Both the position numbers and the translations under genes were made by a program. From Bacteroides sp. (GTDB taxonomy: Bacteria > Bacteroidota > Bacteroidia > Bacteroidales > Bacteroidaceae): a stretch of 59,939 nucleotides of DNA. The notes under the pieces are model-generated. The model ran no database searches. It had not been told where the DNA came from and saw nothing but the letters and a program-made list of their open reading frames with translations. Below are positions 25,641 through 34,046 of this stretch, in pieces. The stretch is taken from contig JAFURM010000018.1 of the NCBI GenBank assembly GCA_017471925.1, positions 1 through 59,939 on the forward strand, in the 5' to 3' direction. Each line of letters starts with the position of its first letter. The stretch's first letter is position 1.

Positions 25641-26555
25641 TCACAGCTTGACGCAGAGCGTTTCTCTGGCCAGCATCGTGCCTGGGAAAAGGCTTCGTGC
25701 CTCGTCTAACAACGGGGTTTCGTCTTCATAGCGTGCCGAGTAGTGACCGATGAGCAGACGTTTCACCCCGGCATCGCGGGCCAGGGTGGCTGCCTGTAGG
25801 GCTGTGGTGTGGAAGGTCTCGCGGGCACGCACTTCGTCCTCCGTGAGGAAGGTAGCCTCGTGAAACAGGAGGTCCACGCCACGTATCTGCCCGGCGATGT
25901 GGGGCTGGTAGATGGTGTCCGAGCAATAGGCATAGCTGCGCGGCGGGTCGGCAGGGCGTGTCAGGCGGCTGTTGGGCACGAGGTCGCCCTCGGGAGTCAC
26001 GAAGTCGGCCCCGTTCTTGATGCGGTTCAGCTCGCAGACAGGCACGTGATAGAAGTCCACCATGTCGCGCACGATGTGATTGGGCTTCTGCTTCTCCCTG
26101 AAGAGAAAGCCGCAGCAGGGCATGCGGTGGCGCAGGGGGATGGTGGTCACCGTCAGGGAGCGGTCTTCATGAATCACGGCCGGCACGTCGGTGGCGAACT
26201 CATGGAACACCACCCGATAGGACATCTGACGGTTGAAGAACTCCAGCATGGGACTCATCAACGCCTCGAAGCCCTCGGGCGAATGCACATGCAGCTCGGC
26301 TGTGCGCCCCAGGAGGTTCAGGGTGGATATCAGGCCGGGCAGGCCGAAGCAATGGTCGCCATGCAGGTGGGAGATAAAGATGTGGTTCAGGCGCGAGAAC
26401 TTCAGGCGCGACTTGCGGAACTGCAGCTGCGCCCCCTCGCCACAATCTATCATGAAGAGTTTGTCCCGCACGTTCAGCACCTGCGACGTGGGGAAGTGGC
26501 GGGTGGTGGGCAATGCCGAGCCACAGCCAAGTATATGAAGTTCAAGCTTTTCCAT
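25641..26555 (-). CDS. rnz: Ribonuclease Z (tRNA 3' processing)
   Basis: A 304-residue zinc endonuclease of the metallo-beta-lactamase fold that trims 3' trailers from tRNA precursors. It has the HxHxDH motif as SHLHGDHCFGLPG (near residue 63), a later histidine ligand in PLRHRMPCCG, the aspartate in YCSDTIY, and FHEATF with the final GHYSARY. It is useful here because at least one tRNA in the window (tRNA-Pro) has no encoded CCA. It follows the duplicated-domain lipoprotein by 29 bases on the same strand. Confidence 0.97.
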   Translation of the reverse strand: MEKLELHILGCGSALPTTRHFPTSQVLNVRDKLFMIDCGEGAQLQFRKSRLKFSRLNHIFISHLHGDHCFGLPGLISTLNLLGRTAELHVHSPEGFEALMSPMLEFFNRQMSYRVVFHEFATDVPAVIHEDRSLTVTTIPLRHRMPCCGFLFREKQKPNHIVRDMVDFYHVPVCELNRIKNGADFVTPEGDLVPNSRLTRPADPPRSYAYCSDTIYQPHIAGQIRGVDLLFHEATFLTEDEVRARETFHTTALQAATLARDAGVKRLLIGHYSARYEDETPLLDEARSLFPGTMLARETLCVKL

Positions 26556-26584
26556 CTCCGTCAGGGGAAAACAAGGATAGAGGA

Positions 26585-27391
26585 TTATTGTTTCAGGAGT
26601 TTGCCCAGGTCGGAAGGTGTAAAGGTAATATTCATGCTTTCACCGGTAGTGCCGCCGATGTAGCGGTAGCAGATGCCCTTGCCACACTTCCGGCAGATGT
26701 CGAGCAACAGGCAGACCGCCTCGTCCTGCATATCGAAAGAAGCGTGGAGAGATTCGCGCAAGGATGCTTTCTGTTCTCTCAACGCCTCTATAGAGAGGGC
26801 ACCTTCATCAAATTTGTAGCAATAGACCATGTTGTCCTCTTCTATCATCGTTTCGGTCAGGACGGTATATTCGTCCACCTGCATAGGACAAGAGAGGTTG
26901 GTAGTCTTCACCACATTGCTCAACTGCTCTTCATAGCTCGCTTCCTCGCTTTGTTCGCCGTTTATCAGGGCTTCCAGTTCTTCGGGACTCAGGCGGCAGC
27001 TGATTTTCACACCGTCAGTCTCGCCCTTATAGCGATAGATATACTTCAGGCCGGCATCTGCATCAATCATCGTCTGAAACAGTTCCTTCACCTCATCGTC
27101 GGCATTCTTGAACATCGAGGAGATGCTCGCTTTCAGCAGGTCCGAGTCTTTACCCAATGCCTCCAGGTCCACTCTGTTCTGCTCCACCGCAGCATTATAG
27201 ACAATGTCCTTGCCGTCGTATTGGACATCCGTTATCACACAGCCGTTGCCCACATCCATAGGGCATCCTTCGTTAATCAGGACCGCAGCCATTTGCAGTT
27301 GAGACTTCGAGCTGCATGCAGCCAACAAAAGAATGGGGAGGCAAGCCAACAGAAAAAGACGTGCCGAGGTTTGAATCATCTGTTTCATCAT
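26585..27391 (-). CDS. Lipoprotein with two tandem copies of one domain
   Basis: About 268 residues from ATG 27391; a TTG eight codons upstream is less likely. The signal peptide ends in a lipobox, LLAAC. The mature part is two similar halves of about 105 residues. Each begins with a CPM motif (EGCPMDV; LSCPMQVDEYTVL), has an aromatic YNA or YCY strand, then a helix, then a Y-R-Y/G strand (LKYIYRYKGETDG; GICYRYIGGTTGES), and ends in a short helix (LSPEELEALIN; TPSDLGKLLKQ). The family is not recognised. It is first in a two-gene unit with rnz. Confidence 0.75.
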   Translation of the reverse strand: MMKQMIQTSARLFLLACLPILLLAACSSKSQLQMAAVLINEGCPMDVGNGCVITDVQYDGKDIVYNAAVEQNRVDLEALGKDSDLLKASISSMFKNADDEVKELFQTMIDADAGLKYIYRYKGETDGVKISCRLSPEELEALINGEQSEEASYEEQLSNVVKTTNLSCPMQVDEYTVLTETMIEEDNMVYCYKFDEGALSIEALREQKASLRESLHASFDMQDEAVCLLLDICRKCGKGICYRYIGGTTGESMNITFTPSDLGKLLKQ

Positions 27392-27471
27392 CAGAGGTTT
27401 TAAGTGTTGCTTCAATAAATTTGGTTTCGCACGTTCAATAACGCCCGTTTCCTACGTCACTGAAATTACGA

Positions 27472-27501
27472 GACAAAGATAATGAATTAACCATTGCCCG
27501 C
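27472..27501 (-). promoter_or_regulatory. Promoter of the lipoprotein-rnz unit
   Basis: Reading the minus strand, TTG at 27499-27501 is followed after 19 bases by TATCTTTG (27472-27479). The leader to ATG 27391 is about 70 bases. Confidence 0.7.
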
Positions 27502-27538
27502 AACACGACACGACCTTTTTTGCAACACAATGCGGGCT

Positions 27539-27660
27539 TTTTCAGCAAACGATGCAACCCTCTTCGGCAAACGGGGCACCCCTCTTCGGCAAACGGTACG
27601 GCCCTCTTCGGCAAACGGGGCAACCCTCTTCGGCAAACGGTACGGCCTTTTCCGGATAAC
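27539..27660. repeat. Minisatellite of six 22-bp units (TCTTCGGCAAACGG core)
   Basis: Units start at 27539, 27561, 27583, 27605, 27627 and 27649. The four central ones share TCTTCGGCAAACGG exactly and alternate between GGCAACCC-like and TACGGCCC-like ends, so there is a higher-order 44-bp period. The outer units are diverged. All frames stay open by chance because 22 is not a multiple of three. I regard it as non-coding. Confidence 0.92.
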
Positions 27661-27738
27661 CAGGCACATCAGAGCGGAAGGGGGTGTGCCATAATCAAAG
27701 GACTGATATTTCAGGTATGTTCATCCCTTTATGCGCAG

Positions 27739-27773
27739 AAAGGGGAACCTGCCTTGCGGCAAGCTCCCCTTTC
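27739..27773 (-). terminator. Hairpin downstream of rpsA
   Basis: AAAGGGGAACCTGCC and GGCAAGCTCCCCTTT form a stem with one mismatch around TTGC. It lies just past the rpsA stop. A T-run is lacking on the minus strand, so it may stabilise the mRNA end rather than terminate efficiently. Confidence 0.6.
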
Positions 27774-27794
27774 ATATTACCCATGTAACGAATT

Positions 27795-29585
27795 TTACTT
27801 CTTCGCAGCTTCCATCTGCTCCTTCAGGGCAGCCAAAGCATCGATGTCACCCAGGGTAGTAGAAGCTACCTGGTTCTGGATGATCGGAGTCTCCTCACGC
27901 TTGTTGTTCTTCTTGGCAGCAGCCTTTCTCTCTGCTCTCTCTTCAGCCTTGGCGGCATCTTCAAAGATACGGCTGTGAGACAGGATGATGCGCTTGGCTT
28001 CCTTGCTGAACTCGATAACCTTGAAGGAGAGCTTCTCATCCAGCTGAGCCTGTGAGCCGTCTTCCTTAACGAGGTGCTTCGGAGTAGCGAAACCTTCCAC
28101 ACCATAAGGCAGGGCAACCACAGCACCCTTATCCAGCATTTCGATAATGGTACCTTCGTGTACAGAGCCTACAGTGAACACGGTTTCGAATACGTCCCAA
28201 GGATTCTCTTCCAACTGCTTGTGACCGAGGCTCAAGCGGCGGTTTTCCTTGTCAATCTCCAGTACCTGAACTTCAATGTCGGCACCAATCTGAGTAAATT
28301 CAGAAGGATGCTTAACCTTCTTCGTCCAAGAGAGGTCAGAGATGTGAATCAAGCCGTCAACACCTTCTTCGATTTCTACGAATACGCCGAAGTTAGTGAA
28401 GTTGCGCACCTTGGCAGTGTGCTTGCTGCCTACGGGGTACTTCTCTCCGATAGTTTCCCAAGGATCGGCCTTCAGTTGCTTGATGCCGAGAGACATTTTA
28501 CGCTCTTCGCGGTCCAATGTCAGCACTACAGCCTCTACCTCGTCGCCTACCTTCATGAAGTCCTGAGCAGAACGCAGGTGCTGGCTCCAAGACATTTCTG
28601 AAACGTGAATCAAACCTTCTACGCCCGGTGCGATTTCGATGAATGCACCATAGTCGGCCATAACGACAACCTTGCCCTTCACGTGGTCGCCCACCTTCAA
28701 CTCTGCATCGAGAGCATCCCAAGGATGGGGAGTCAGCTGCTTCAAGCCGAGAGCGATACGCTTCTTCTCATCATCGAAGTCCAGGATAACGACGTTGAGC
28801 TTCTGATCCAGTTCAACCACTTCCTTCGGATCGCTGACGCGGCCCCAAGAGAGATCCGTGATGTGAATCAGACCGTCTACGCCACCGAGGTCGATGAATA
28901 CACCGTAAGATGTGATATTCTTGACAGTTCCTTCGAGAACTTGACCCTTCTCGAGCTTGCTGATGATTTCCTTCTTCTGCTGTTCCAGTTCAGCCTCAAT
29001 GAGAGCCTTGTGGGAAACAACCACGTTCTTGAATTCCTGGTTAATCTTAACCACCTTGAATTCCATGGTCTTGCCAACGAATACATCGTAGTCGCGGATA
29101 GGCTTCACGTCGATTTGAGAACCCGGCAAGAACGCTTCGATGCCGAATACGTCTACAATCATACCACCCTTTGTGCGGCACTTGATGTAACCCTTGATGA
29201 TTTCTTCGTTTTCCAATGCGGCGTTCACGCGATCCCAAGAGCGGGTAGCGCGGGCCTTGCGGTGAGACAACACGAGCTGTCCCTTCTTGTCCTCCTGATT
29301 CTCGATATACACTTCCACAGTGTCACCTACCTTCAGGTCGGGGTTGTAACGGAATTCACTCATCGGAATGATACCGTCTGATTTGAAACCGATGTTCACC
29401 ACAACTTCACGCTTGTTCATTGCGATGACGGTTCCGTCAACTACCTCGCGGTCGTTAACCTTGTTCAGCGTATTGTCATACGCCTTTTCCATTTCTTCGT
29501 GGCTTACGGTAGAGACCGTTTCGCCATTCTCGTAAGCATCCCAGTTGAAGTCTTCAATGGGAGCGACATTCTTTAAATTTTCCAT
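27795..29585 (-). CDS. rpsA: 30S ribosomal protein bS1
   Basis: A 596-residue RNA-binding protein that helps load mRNA on the ribosome, important in Bacteroidota, where Shine-Dalgarno sites are rare. Six S1 (OB-fold) domains are visible, the later ones with the typical end GLIHISDLSW or GLIHVSEMSW (near 235, 320 and 410). The C-terminal tail is basic and alanine-rich (EDAAKAEERAERKAAAKKN). A minus-strand promoter lies at 29652-29682. Confidence 0.97.
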   Translation of the reverse strand: MENLKNVAPIEDFNWDAYENGETVSTVSHEEMEKAYDNTLNKVNDREVVDGTVIAMNKREVVVNIGFKSDGIIPMSEFRYNPDLKVGDTVEVYIENQEDKKGQLVLSHRKARATRSWDRVNAALENEEIIKGYIKCRTKGGMIVDVFGIEAFLPGSQIDVKPIRDYDVFVGKTMEFKVVKINQEFKNVVVSHKALIEAELEQQKKEIISKLEKGQVLEGTVKNITSYGVFIDLGGVDGLIHITDLSWGRVSDPKEVVELDQKLNVVILDFDDEKKRIALGLKQLTPHPWDALDAELKVGDHVKGKVVVMADYGAFIEIAPGVEGLIHVSEMSWSQHLRSAQDFMKVGDEVEAVVLTLDREERKMSLGIKQLKADPWETIGEKYPVGSKHTAKVRNFTNFGVFVEIEEGVDGLIHISDLSWTKKVKHPSEFTQIGADIEVQVLEIDKENRRLSLGHKQLEENPWDVFETVFTVGSVHEGTIIEMLDKGAVVALPYGVEGFATPKHLVKEDGSQAQLDEKLSFKVIEFSKEAKRIILSHSRIFEDAAKAEERAERKAAAKKNNKREETPIIQNQVASTTLGDIDALAALKEQMEAAKK

Positions 29586-29651
29586 TAATAAATAAATTGT
29601 TTAACTCGTTAATTAAGTGAGACATTATATTGGCTCTGACTAAATCGGCGG

Positions 29652-29682
29652 CAAAGATAGCACTAAATTCTTGAACAGCCAA
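29652..29682 (-). promoter_or_regulatory. Promoter of rpsA
   Basis: On the minus strand TTG (29680-29682) is followed after 20 bases by TATCTTTG (29652-29659). This shows rpsA does not depend on read-through from the tubulin-like operon upstream. Confidence 0.7.
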
Positions 29683-29724
29683 CAATCACCGTGCAAAAAG
29701 GTTGCATCATTATACAGAAAAACG

Positions 29725-30918
29725 TTATTGCAGGAAGACGGGGTCAATGATTTCCTCGCCCTTATACTTGTTTTTCTCCTTCTCATCCTTTTCACTCTTC
29801 TCACCCTTCTCGGCCTTTCCGTCCTTCAGTGCTTCCTCTTCGGCTTCAGGTGCTGCATTCTGCACTTTGTCGGTCTCGGCAGGCTGTTCCGCCTGTTGCT
29901 TCCGGGCCTTGTTCTTCTTGCTCTTCTTCAGGAATCCGTCAGGATAGCTCACTTCGTTGATGATTTCATCGCCACGCAGGCGAATCCAGGTGTCCAGCGT
30001 GCGTTCCCCTTCCTTCAGGAGAATGACGCGTGCGCCATTCTTGCCCAGGTGATTGTACACCGTCTTGCCACCGGAGTAGCGTCCATAGGCCAGCATCACG
30101 CCATGATACATCACGGCAAAGTCATTATCGTGGTCGTGTCCGCAGAAGGTGGCCATGATGTCTCCCTGCTCCTTGATGGCTGCAAACATGCCCGAGTTCA
30201 GCTTGGGACTGCAGACATCCTCTCCCTTGGAGCCTACCAGAGCACAATCCTCATCGGCCTCGGCCAAGGCATATTCGGGAAGGGGGATGTGGAAGAAGGC
30301 CAGCGAAGGGACGGGTTCGCCGCCATTGGCCTCCTGGAAGGCATCGCTATGCTCGCGATACCACTCAATCTGGTCGAACCTCAGCCAGGCATATCCGGCC
30401 ACATCGCGCAACACGCCACGGGCATGGGTGTCCATGCAATAGAAGACGGCCGCCGTGCGCGTGCTGTCGTTAGAGAGAACGGTCAGCAGATAGTCTGGAC
30501 TGTCCACTCCGTCGCGGTCGGGCATGATGCAATAGGGCATCTTGCGCACCAGGTCATACATTTCGGCATTGGTGCAGTCGAACTCGGCATCATGATTGCC
30601 GAAGACCATGGCAAAGGGTATCTTCCGCTCGGATATGCACCCCAGCAGTGCCGGCAGGCTTTGCGCCACCGACTTGGAGTAGACCTGATCACCGGTGAGT
30701 ATCACCAAATCGGGTTGTTCGGCATCCAGCACCTCCTTGATGCACTCCACGGCAGCTTCAGAAGCTTTCTTGCCCCACTTGTAGTGCGTATCAGTAAACT
30801 GCACAATCTTGAATGTTCCATCTTCCGAAAAACGGAGCGGCGCCACCTCCTGCGCATGGGCAGCAATGCCCATGTACAGGAAAAGCAGGAGGAGTACACC
30901 CGATAACTTGCGTTTCAT
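29725..30918 (-). CDS. Secreted calcineurin-like metallophosphoesterase
   Basis: A 397-residue exported enzyme, last gene of the tubulin-like operon. The signal peptide ends near AAHAQ (23). All metal-binding motifs of the family are present: D43-x-H45 (FTDTHYKWG), GD near 76-77, GNHD at 107-110, FFHIPLPEY and CGHDHDND. The substrate is unknown; relatives cut phosphomonoesters or diesters. After residue 315 the C-terminus is a highly charged lysine/glutamate tail, probably disordered. Only three bases separate it from the upstream SUMF1-like gene, so translation is probably coupled. Confidence 0.9.
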   Translation of the reverse strand: MKRKLSGVLLLLFLYMGIAAHAQEVAPLRFSEDGTFKIVQFTDTHYKWGKKASEAAVECIKEVLDAEQPDLVILTGDQVYSKSVAQSLPALLGCISERKIPFAMVFGNHDAEFDCTNAEMYDLVRKMPYCIMPDRDGVDSPDYLLTVLSNDSTRTAAVFYCMDTHARGVLRDVAGYAWLRFDQIEWYREHSDAFQEANGGEPVPSLAFFHIPLPEYALAEADEDCALVGSKGEDVCSPKLNSGMFAAIKEQGDIMATFCGHDHDNDFAVMYHGVMLAYGRYSGGKTVYNHLGKNGARVILLKEGERTLDTWIRLRGDEIINEVSYPDGFLKKSKKNKARKQQAEQPAETDKVQNAAPEAEEEALKDGKAEKGEKSEKDEKEKNKYKGEEIIDPVFLQ

Positions 30919-30921
30919 AAC

Positions 30922-32127
30922 TTATTGTTCGTCTATAACCAACACCAGACGGAGGCCTACACAGCCCTCCTTCACATTTTCTTCCCAACGGCGACGGTAA
31001 GAAGAGCGCAGCTGGGTCTTGTCCTTGCAGTCATAGCCACCGCCACGGCGCACGCGGTTCTTGTTCTTGTCCGTCTCCACAGGATTGGTCACGAAGTCTT
31101 TCTTGTACTCGGCCTTGTAGTCCCAGCACATTTCCCACACGTTGCCGCTCATGTCATAGAATCCCAGTTCATTGGGTTTCTTGGACTTCACGGGGCGGGT
31201 GGAGTTCTGGCTGTTGTTGTAGTACCAGGCCACTTCGTCGGGATCGGCACTGCCGCAATACATGGTGCGGTTGGTCTTGTCACCGCCACGGGCTACATAT
31301 TCCCACTCGGCCTCGGTGGGCATACGGAAGCGTTTCTTGGTCAGCTCGCTCAGTTTTTCGCAGAATTGCTTACACTCCTCCCAAGTCACGTTCTCCACGG
31401 GATGTTGGGGATTGGGGAATACAGAGGGGTTATATCCCATGATACGTTCCCACAGTTCCTGAGTCACTTCCGTCTCACCCATGTAGAAGAAGTTGGTCAG
31501 TCTCACCTTGTGTACGGGGAATTCGTCCTTGTCGGCACCGATCTGCTCGGGCGTACCGCCCATCTCGAACATGCCGGGACGCACCTTGATCATGTTGAAT
31601 TCTACCGGCTTGCTGCCATCGTCAAAGACGGGATTGAGTTTCAGGGGAAGGATTTCCACGTCACTGCCTGCCGCAGCCGAAGCCTGTCCGGCATTCTGTC
31701 CGCCCTGATTCTGCTGCATGTTGGCCAGCATGCCCTTGATAGCAGCCAGTTCGGCATCAGTCTTGGAACCAAAGTTCATGATGTAGGTCTTCAGTTTCTC
31801 CACCTTGAAGGGGAAGTCATAGCGCACAGCCTCGGTCCAGCTGGTAGACTTCGCCATGAGCCAGGTGGCTTCTTCAATCATGTAGACCCAATATTCATTT
31901 CCGCCCTTGTTTTCAACCTTGATGATGTCGCCTTCAAAGGTCACGTTATCACCCTTTGCACTCACTTTCACCAGGCCACAGGGGCTACCGTTCAGGTCTG
32001 TCACTTGGTGTACCTGTGCAGAAAGGTCTGCCGGGTCGGCTTCAAACTTCGTCACTACCATTGCATCCTGTGCCCAAACGAAGGCATAGGCGATGCAGAA
32101 AGCACATACAAATAAAATACGTTTCAT
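30922..32127 (-). CDS. Secreted SUMF1/FGE-fold protein
   Basis: A 401-residue exported protein. The signal peptide ends at AFVWAQ. Residues 20-150 are of unknown fold. Residues 175-398 are a formylglycine-generating-enzyme domain (MIKVRPGMFEMGGTPEQI, RMPTEAEWEYVARGG, LGFYDMSGNVWEMCWDYK, GCVGLRLV). In true FGE two cysteines five residues apart near the C-terminus do the chemistry. Here only the first position seems kept (RRGGGYDCKDKTQLRSSYRR), and no sulfatase is nearby. It is therefore more likely a structural or ligand-binding C-lectin-like fold, as in GldK/GldJ-type envelope proteins. It is the seventh gene of the tubulin-like operon. Confidence 0.88.
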   Translation of the reverse strand: MKRILFVCAFCIAYAFVWAQDAMVVTKFEADPADLSAQVHQVTDLNGSPCGLVKVSAKGDNVTFEGDIIKVENKGGNEYWVYMIEEATWLMAKSTSWTEAVRYDFPFKVEKLKTYIMNFGSKTDAELAAIKGMLANMQQNQGGQNAGQASAAAGSDVEILPLKLNPVFDDGSKPVEFNMIKVRPGMFEMGGTPEQIGADKDEFPVHKVRLTNFFYMGETEVTQELWERIMGYNPSVFPNPQHPVENVTWEECKQFCEKLSELTKKRFRMPTEAEWEYVARGGDKTNRTMYCGSADPDEVAWYYNNSQNSTRPVKSKKPNELGFYDMSGNVWEMCWDYKAEYKKDFVTNPVETDKNKNRVRRGGGYDCKDKTQLRSSYRRRWEENVKEGCVGLRLVLVIDEQ

Positions 32128-32181
32128 GTTATATCAGTAAACTTTTAGATTATTATTGCATTCATAGAAAGCGAGACGGCA

Positions 32182-33159
32182 TCAGGGGAGTCGGAAGTCG
32201 CCCAATGAGAAGCGTTCCTGGTTCAGCGGTTGCCAGGTGCGCACATGAATCTTCGGGGTGTCCTCGTTGGAGAAGTCCCACACCAGGAAGACGATACCCT
32301 CGTCGCTGTAGTTGGAAGCGTGCCATTTCTGCTTCAACGTCACTCCATAGAAATTGGGTTTGGCGGCGTGACGCTTGATTTCATACTCGTCAAACTGCAC
32401 GTTGATGTAATAGTTCGGACGGTTGAACATGGCGCGCAGCTTGCCCAGGTATTGCTTCTTGCTTTGGGTGATATATTCCACCTTGTTGCTCGTCATGCCC
32501 AGGTCGTTCTTCTCGCGCTTCATGGTGAGTTTGCCGGTGATAATCAGGGCGTCATCGCTGAAGATGTTCTCCATGAAGTTGATGTTCTTGTCGTTGTATG
32601 CCTTCTTGAACTGCTCGCACCAGTGGATAATCTGCAGGCGGCGGTCAAGGTCGTCCAGGCGCACACCCTCCTTCATCAGGCGGGTATAGGTCTGGGTCTC
32701 CATGGCAAAGTTGAAGTCCACGATGCGTCCCGTGGTGCTGAAGTCCACGCAGATTTCGCGGCGCATCTCGCTGTTGTAGGTGTCGTTCAGGGGAATCATA
32801 CTCACACCGATGTTGCGCACCTGATAGCCGCGCAGCATGCCGTTCTTCTTCTGCAGACGGATGCAATGCTCCACGATGTCATTGTCTTCCGTGCGGAAGT
32901 GTACGTTGTTCCACGTCAGGCCGATGGTCTGCGAAGCCAGAGGGTCAATGTCCACATTGGAATAGTTGATGTCCGTCCCCATCGCTTCGGCCGTATTGAT
33001 GGCGGTCAGCAGATTCATCAACTGTTTTTCCATTTTCGCCTTCAGCGTCATGTTTTCAATGCCGTCCGAGAACTCAAATAAGACACTATTGTCGTCTTGC
33101 GCCTGTAAGGCAGAGCAGCCTGCCCACAATAAAAAGGCAATAAAAATACTCCTCATCAT
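32182..33159 (-). CDS. Secreted protein with C-terminal NTF2-like domain
   Basis: A 325-residue protein starting MMRSIFIAFLLWAGC, with a signal peptide ending near ALQAQ. The same frame is open for another 105 codons, but that part is antisense-free overlap with the preceding gene and lacks a signal, so ATG 33159 is the start. Residues 180-300 look NTF2/SnoaL-like (WCEQFKKAYNDKNINFMENI, FSDDALIITGK, then NYYINVQFDEYEI), a cone-shaped ligand-binding fold. The first 170 residues are unrecognised. It is the sixth gene of the tubulin-like operon. Confidence 0.75.
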   Translation of the reverse strand: MMRSIFIAFLLWAGCSALQAQDDNSVLFEFSDGIENMTLKAKMEKQLMNLLTAINTAEAMGTDINYSNVDIDPLASQTIGLTWNNVHFRTEDNDIVEHCIRLQKKNGMLRGYQVRNIGVSMIPLNDTYNSEMRREICVDFSTTGRIVDFNFAMETQTYTRLMKEGVRLDDLDRRLQIIHWCEQFKKAYNDKNINFMENIFSDDALIITGKLTMKREKNDLGMTSNKVEYITQSKKQYLGKLRAMFNRPNYYINVQFDEYEIKRHAAKPNFYGVTLKQKWHASNYSDEGIVFLVWDFSNEDTPKIHVRTWQPLNQERFSLGDFRLP

Positions 33160-33182
33160 ATTATCTTGTTTTTTGTTAATCG

Positions 33183-34040
33183 TTATTTGCCAAACTGAAA
33201 CCACACGGCATTCTTGCCCGGATAGTTCTTCAAGGAGTCTTGCTGACGGGTCTTGAAGTTCTTGCGTGAGTCGCTGCCGGGGCCCAGGATAGTTATCAGA
33301 GTCATGCTGGAGTCGGTGTCGAACAGAATCCAGTAGCTTCCGTTCACGTCCTTGCACTCCTTGTAGGTGCCGAAGCGCTTCACGATGTGCTCGCCCTGCA
33401 TGCGGTTGAGCAGTGCGGCGGCATCGTTCAGGTTGGTCTTCTCCAGAAGCTGCATGATGGCCGACTGTTGCCATGCCGTCAGGGCTGCAGGTTCCGAGGA
33501 GTCGCGTGCGGGAACGTTGGGCACCACAGGATTGGGTGCTTCGGGCACCACAGTGCTGTTGTTATTATTGTTGTTGTTGCCGTTGGCCATCAGGTCGTTG
33601 ATGGACTCGTTCAGGATGTCCTGCTGTATGTTCGAGCCGGAGGGGGTGTCGGGAGTTTCGGGTGTGGGTGCGGGTGCAATCGGCTCCACTTTCGTTTCGG
33701 CCATGTCACTGCTTGCCCCGAAGTCGCTCTTCTTCACGTAGACAAAGACGCGCATCATGGGTCCGCGCTTCATCTTCAGGGACTGTGCATTGCCCAGGTC
33801 GGTCTCCTTGATTTTCTTCTCCGGCGTACCGTTCTCGTTCATGTAGTCGTTGATGCGGTTCATCAGCATCAGCATGGCAGACTCGCGTGCCTCCTCTTCG
33901 GTGGCCAGCGTGGACTCTGCATAGAAATATTCTCCGGTCCGTTTAATGGAATTGATTTGCTTGCCAACTTCAGACTGGGCAAACGTCATGTTCACTACCG
34001 CTACTGCGGCCAATAAAAGCATTCCTATACGCTTTTTCAT
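33183..34040 (-). CDS. Secreted protein with LPP20-like N-terminal region
   Basis: A 285-residue exported protein (signal peptide ends NMTFAQ). Residues 28-110 resemble the LPP20/FlgT-type fold seen in envelope proteins (TGEYFYAESTLATEEEARES, then MLMLMNRINDYM). A proline- and asparagine-rich linker follows (APAPTPETPDTPSG; NGNNNNNNNS). A C-terminal domain (190-285) has WQQSAIMQLLEKTNLNDAA and ECKDVNGSYWILFDTD. The function is unknown. It is the fifth gene of the operon, six bases after the previous one. Confidence 0.65.
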   Translation of the reverse strand: MKKRIGMLLLAAVAVVNMTFAQSEVGKQINSIKRTGEYFYAESTLATEEEARESAMLMLMNRINDYMNENGTPEKKIKETDLGNAQSLKMKRGPMMRVFVYVKKSDFGASSDMAETKVEPIAPAPTPETPDTPSGSNIQQDILNESINDLMANGNNNNNNNSTVVPEAPNPVVPNVPARDSSEPAALTAWQQSAIMQLLEKTNLNDAAALLNRMQGEHIVKRFGTYKECKDVNGSYWILFDTDSSMTLITILGPGSDSRKNFKTRQQDSLKNYPGKNAVWFQFGK

Positions 34041-34046
34041 ACCAAA

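Larger units (their letters stand above)
27416..27794. other. Intergenic region between rpsA and the lipoprotein gene
   Basis: It contains the lipoprotein promoter, the minisatellite and the hairpin after rpsA. No gene is convincing. The short open frames across the minisatellite are products of the repeat. Confidence 0.75.

Noticed and set aside
27435-27694. Several short open frames across the 22-bp repeat
   Set aside because: A 22-bp repeat keeps all frames open by chance; the products are repeat-encoded K/R/P/F strings with no start context.
30922-32127. Diversity-generating retroelement target
   Set aside because: The SUMF1/C-lectin fold prompted the check, but there is no reverse transcriptase, accessory gene or template repeat nearby.
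33160-33474. 105-codon upstream extension of the NTF2-like gene
   Set aside because: It overlaps the preceding gene in another frame and would hide the signal peptide; ATG 33159 begins a typical secretion signal.
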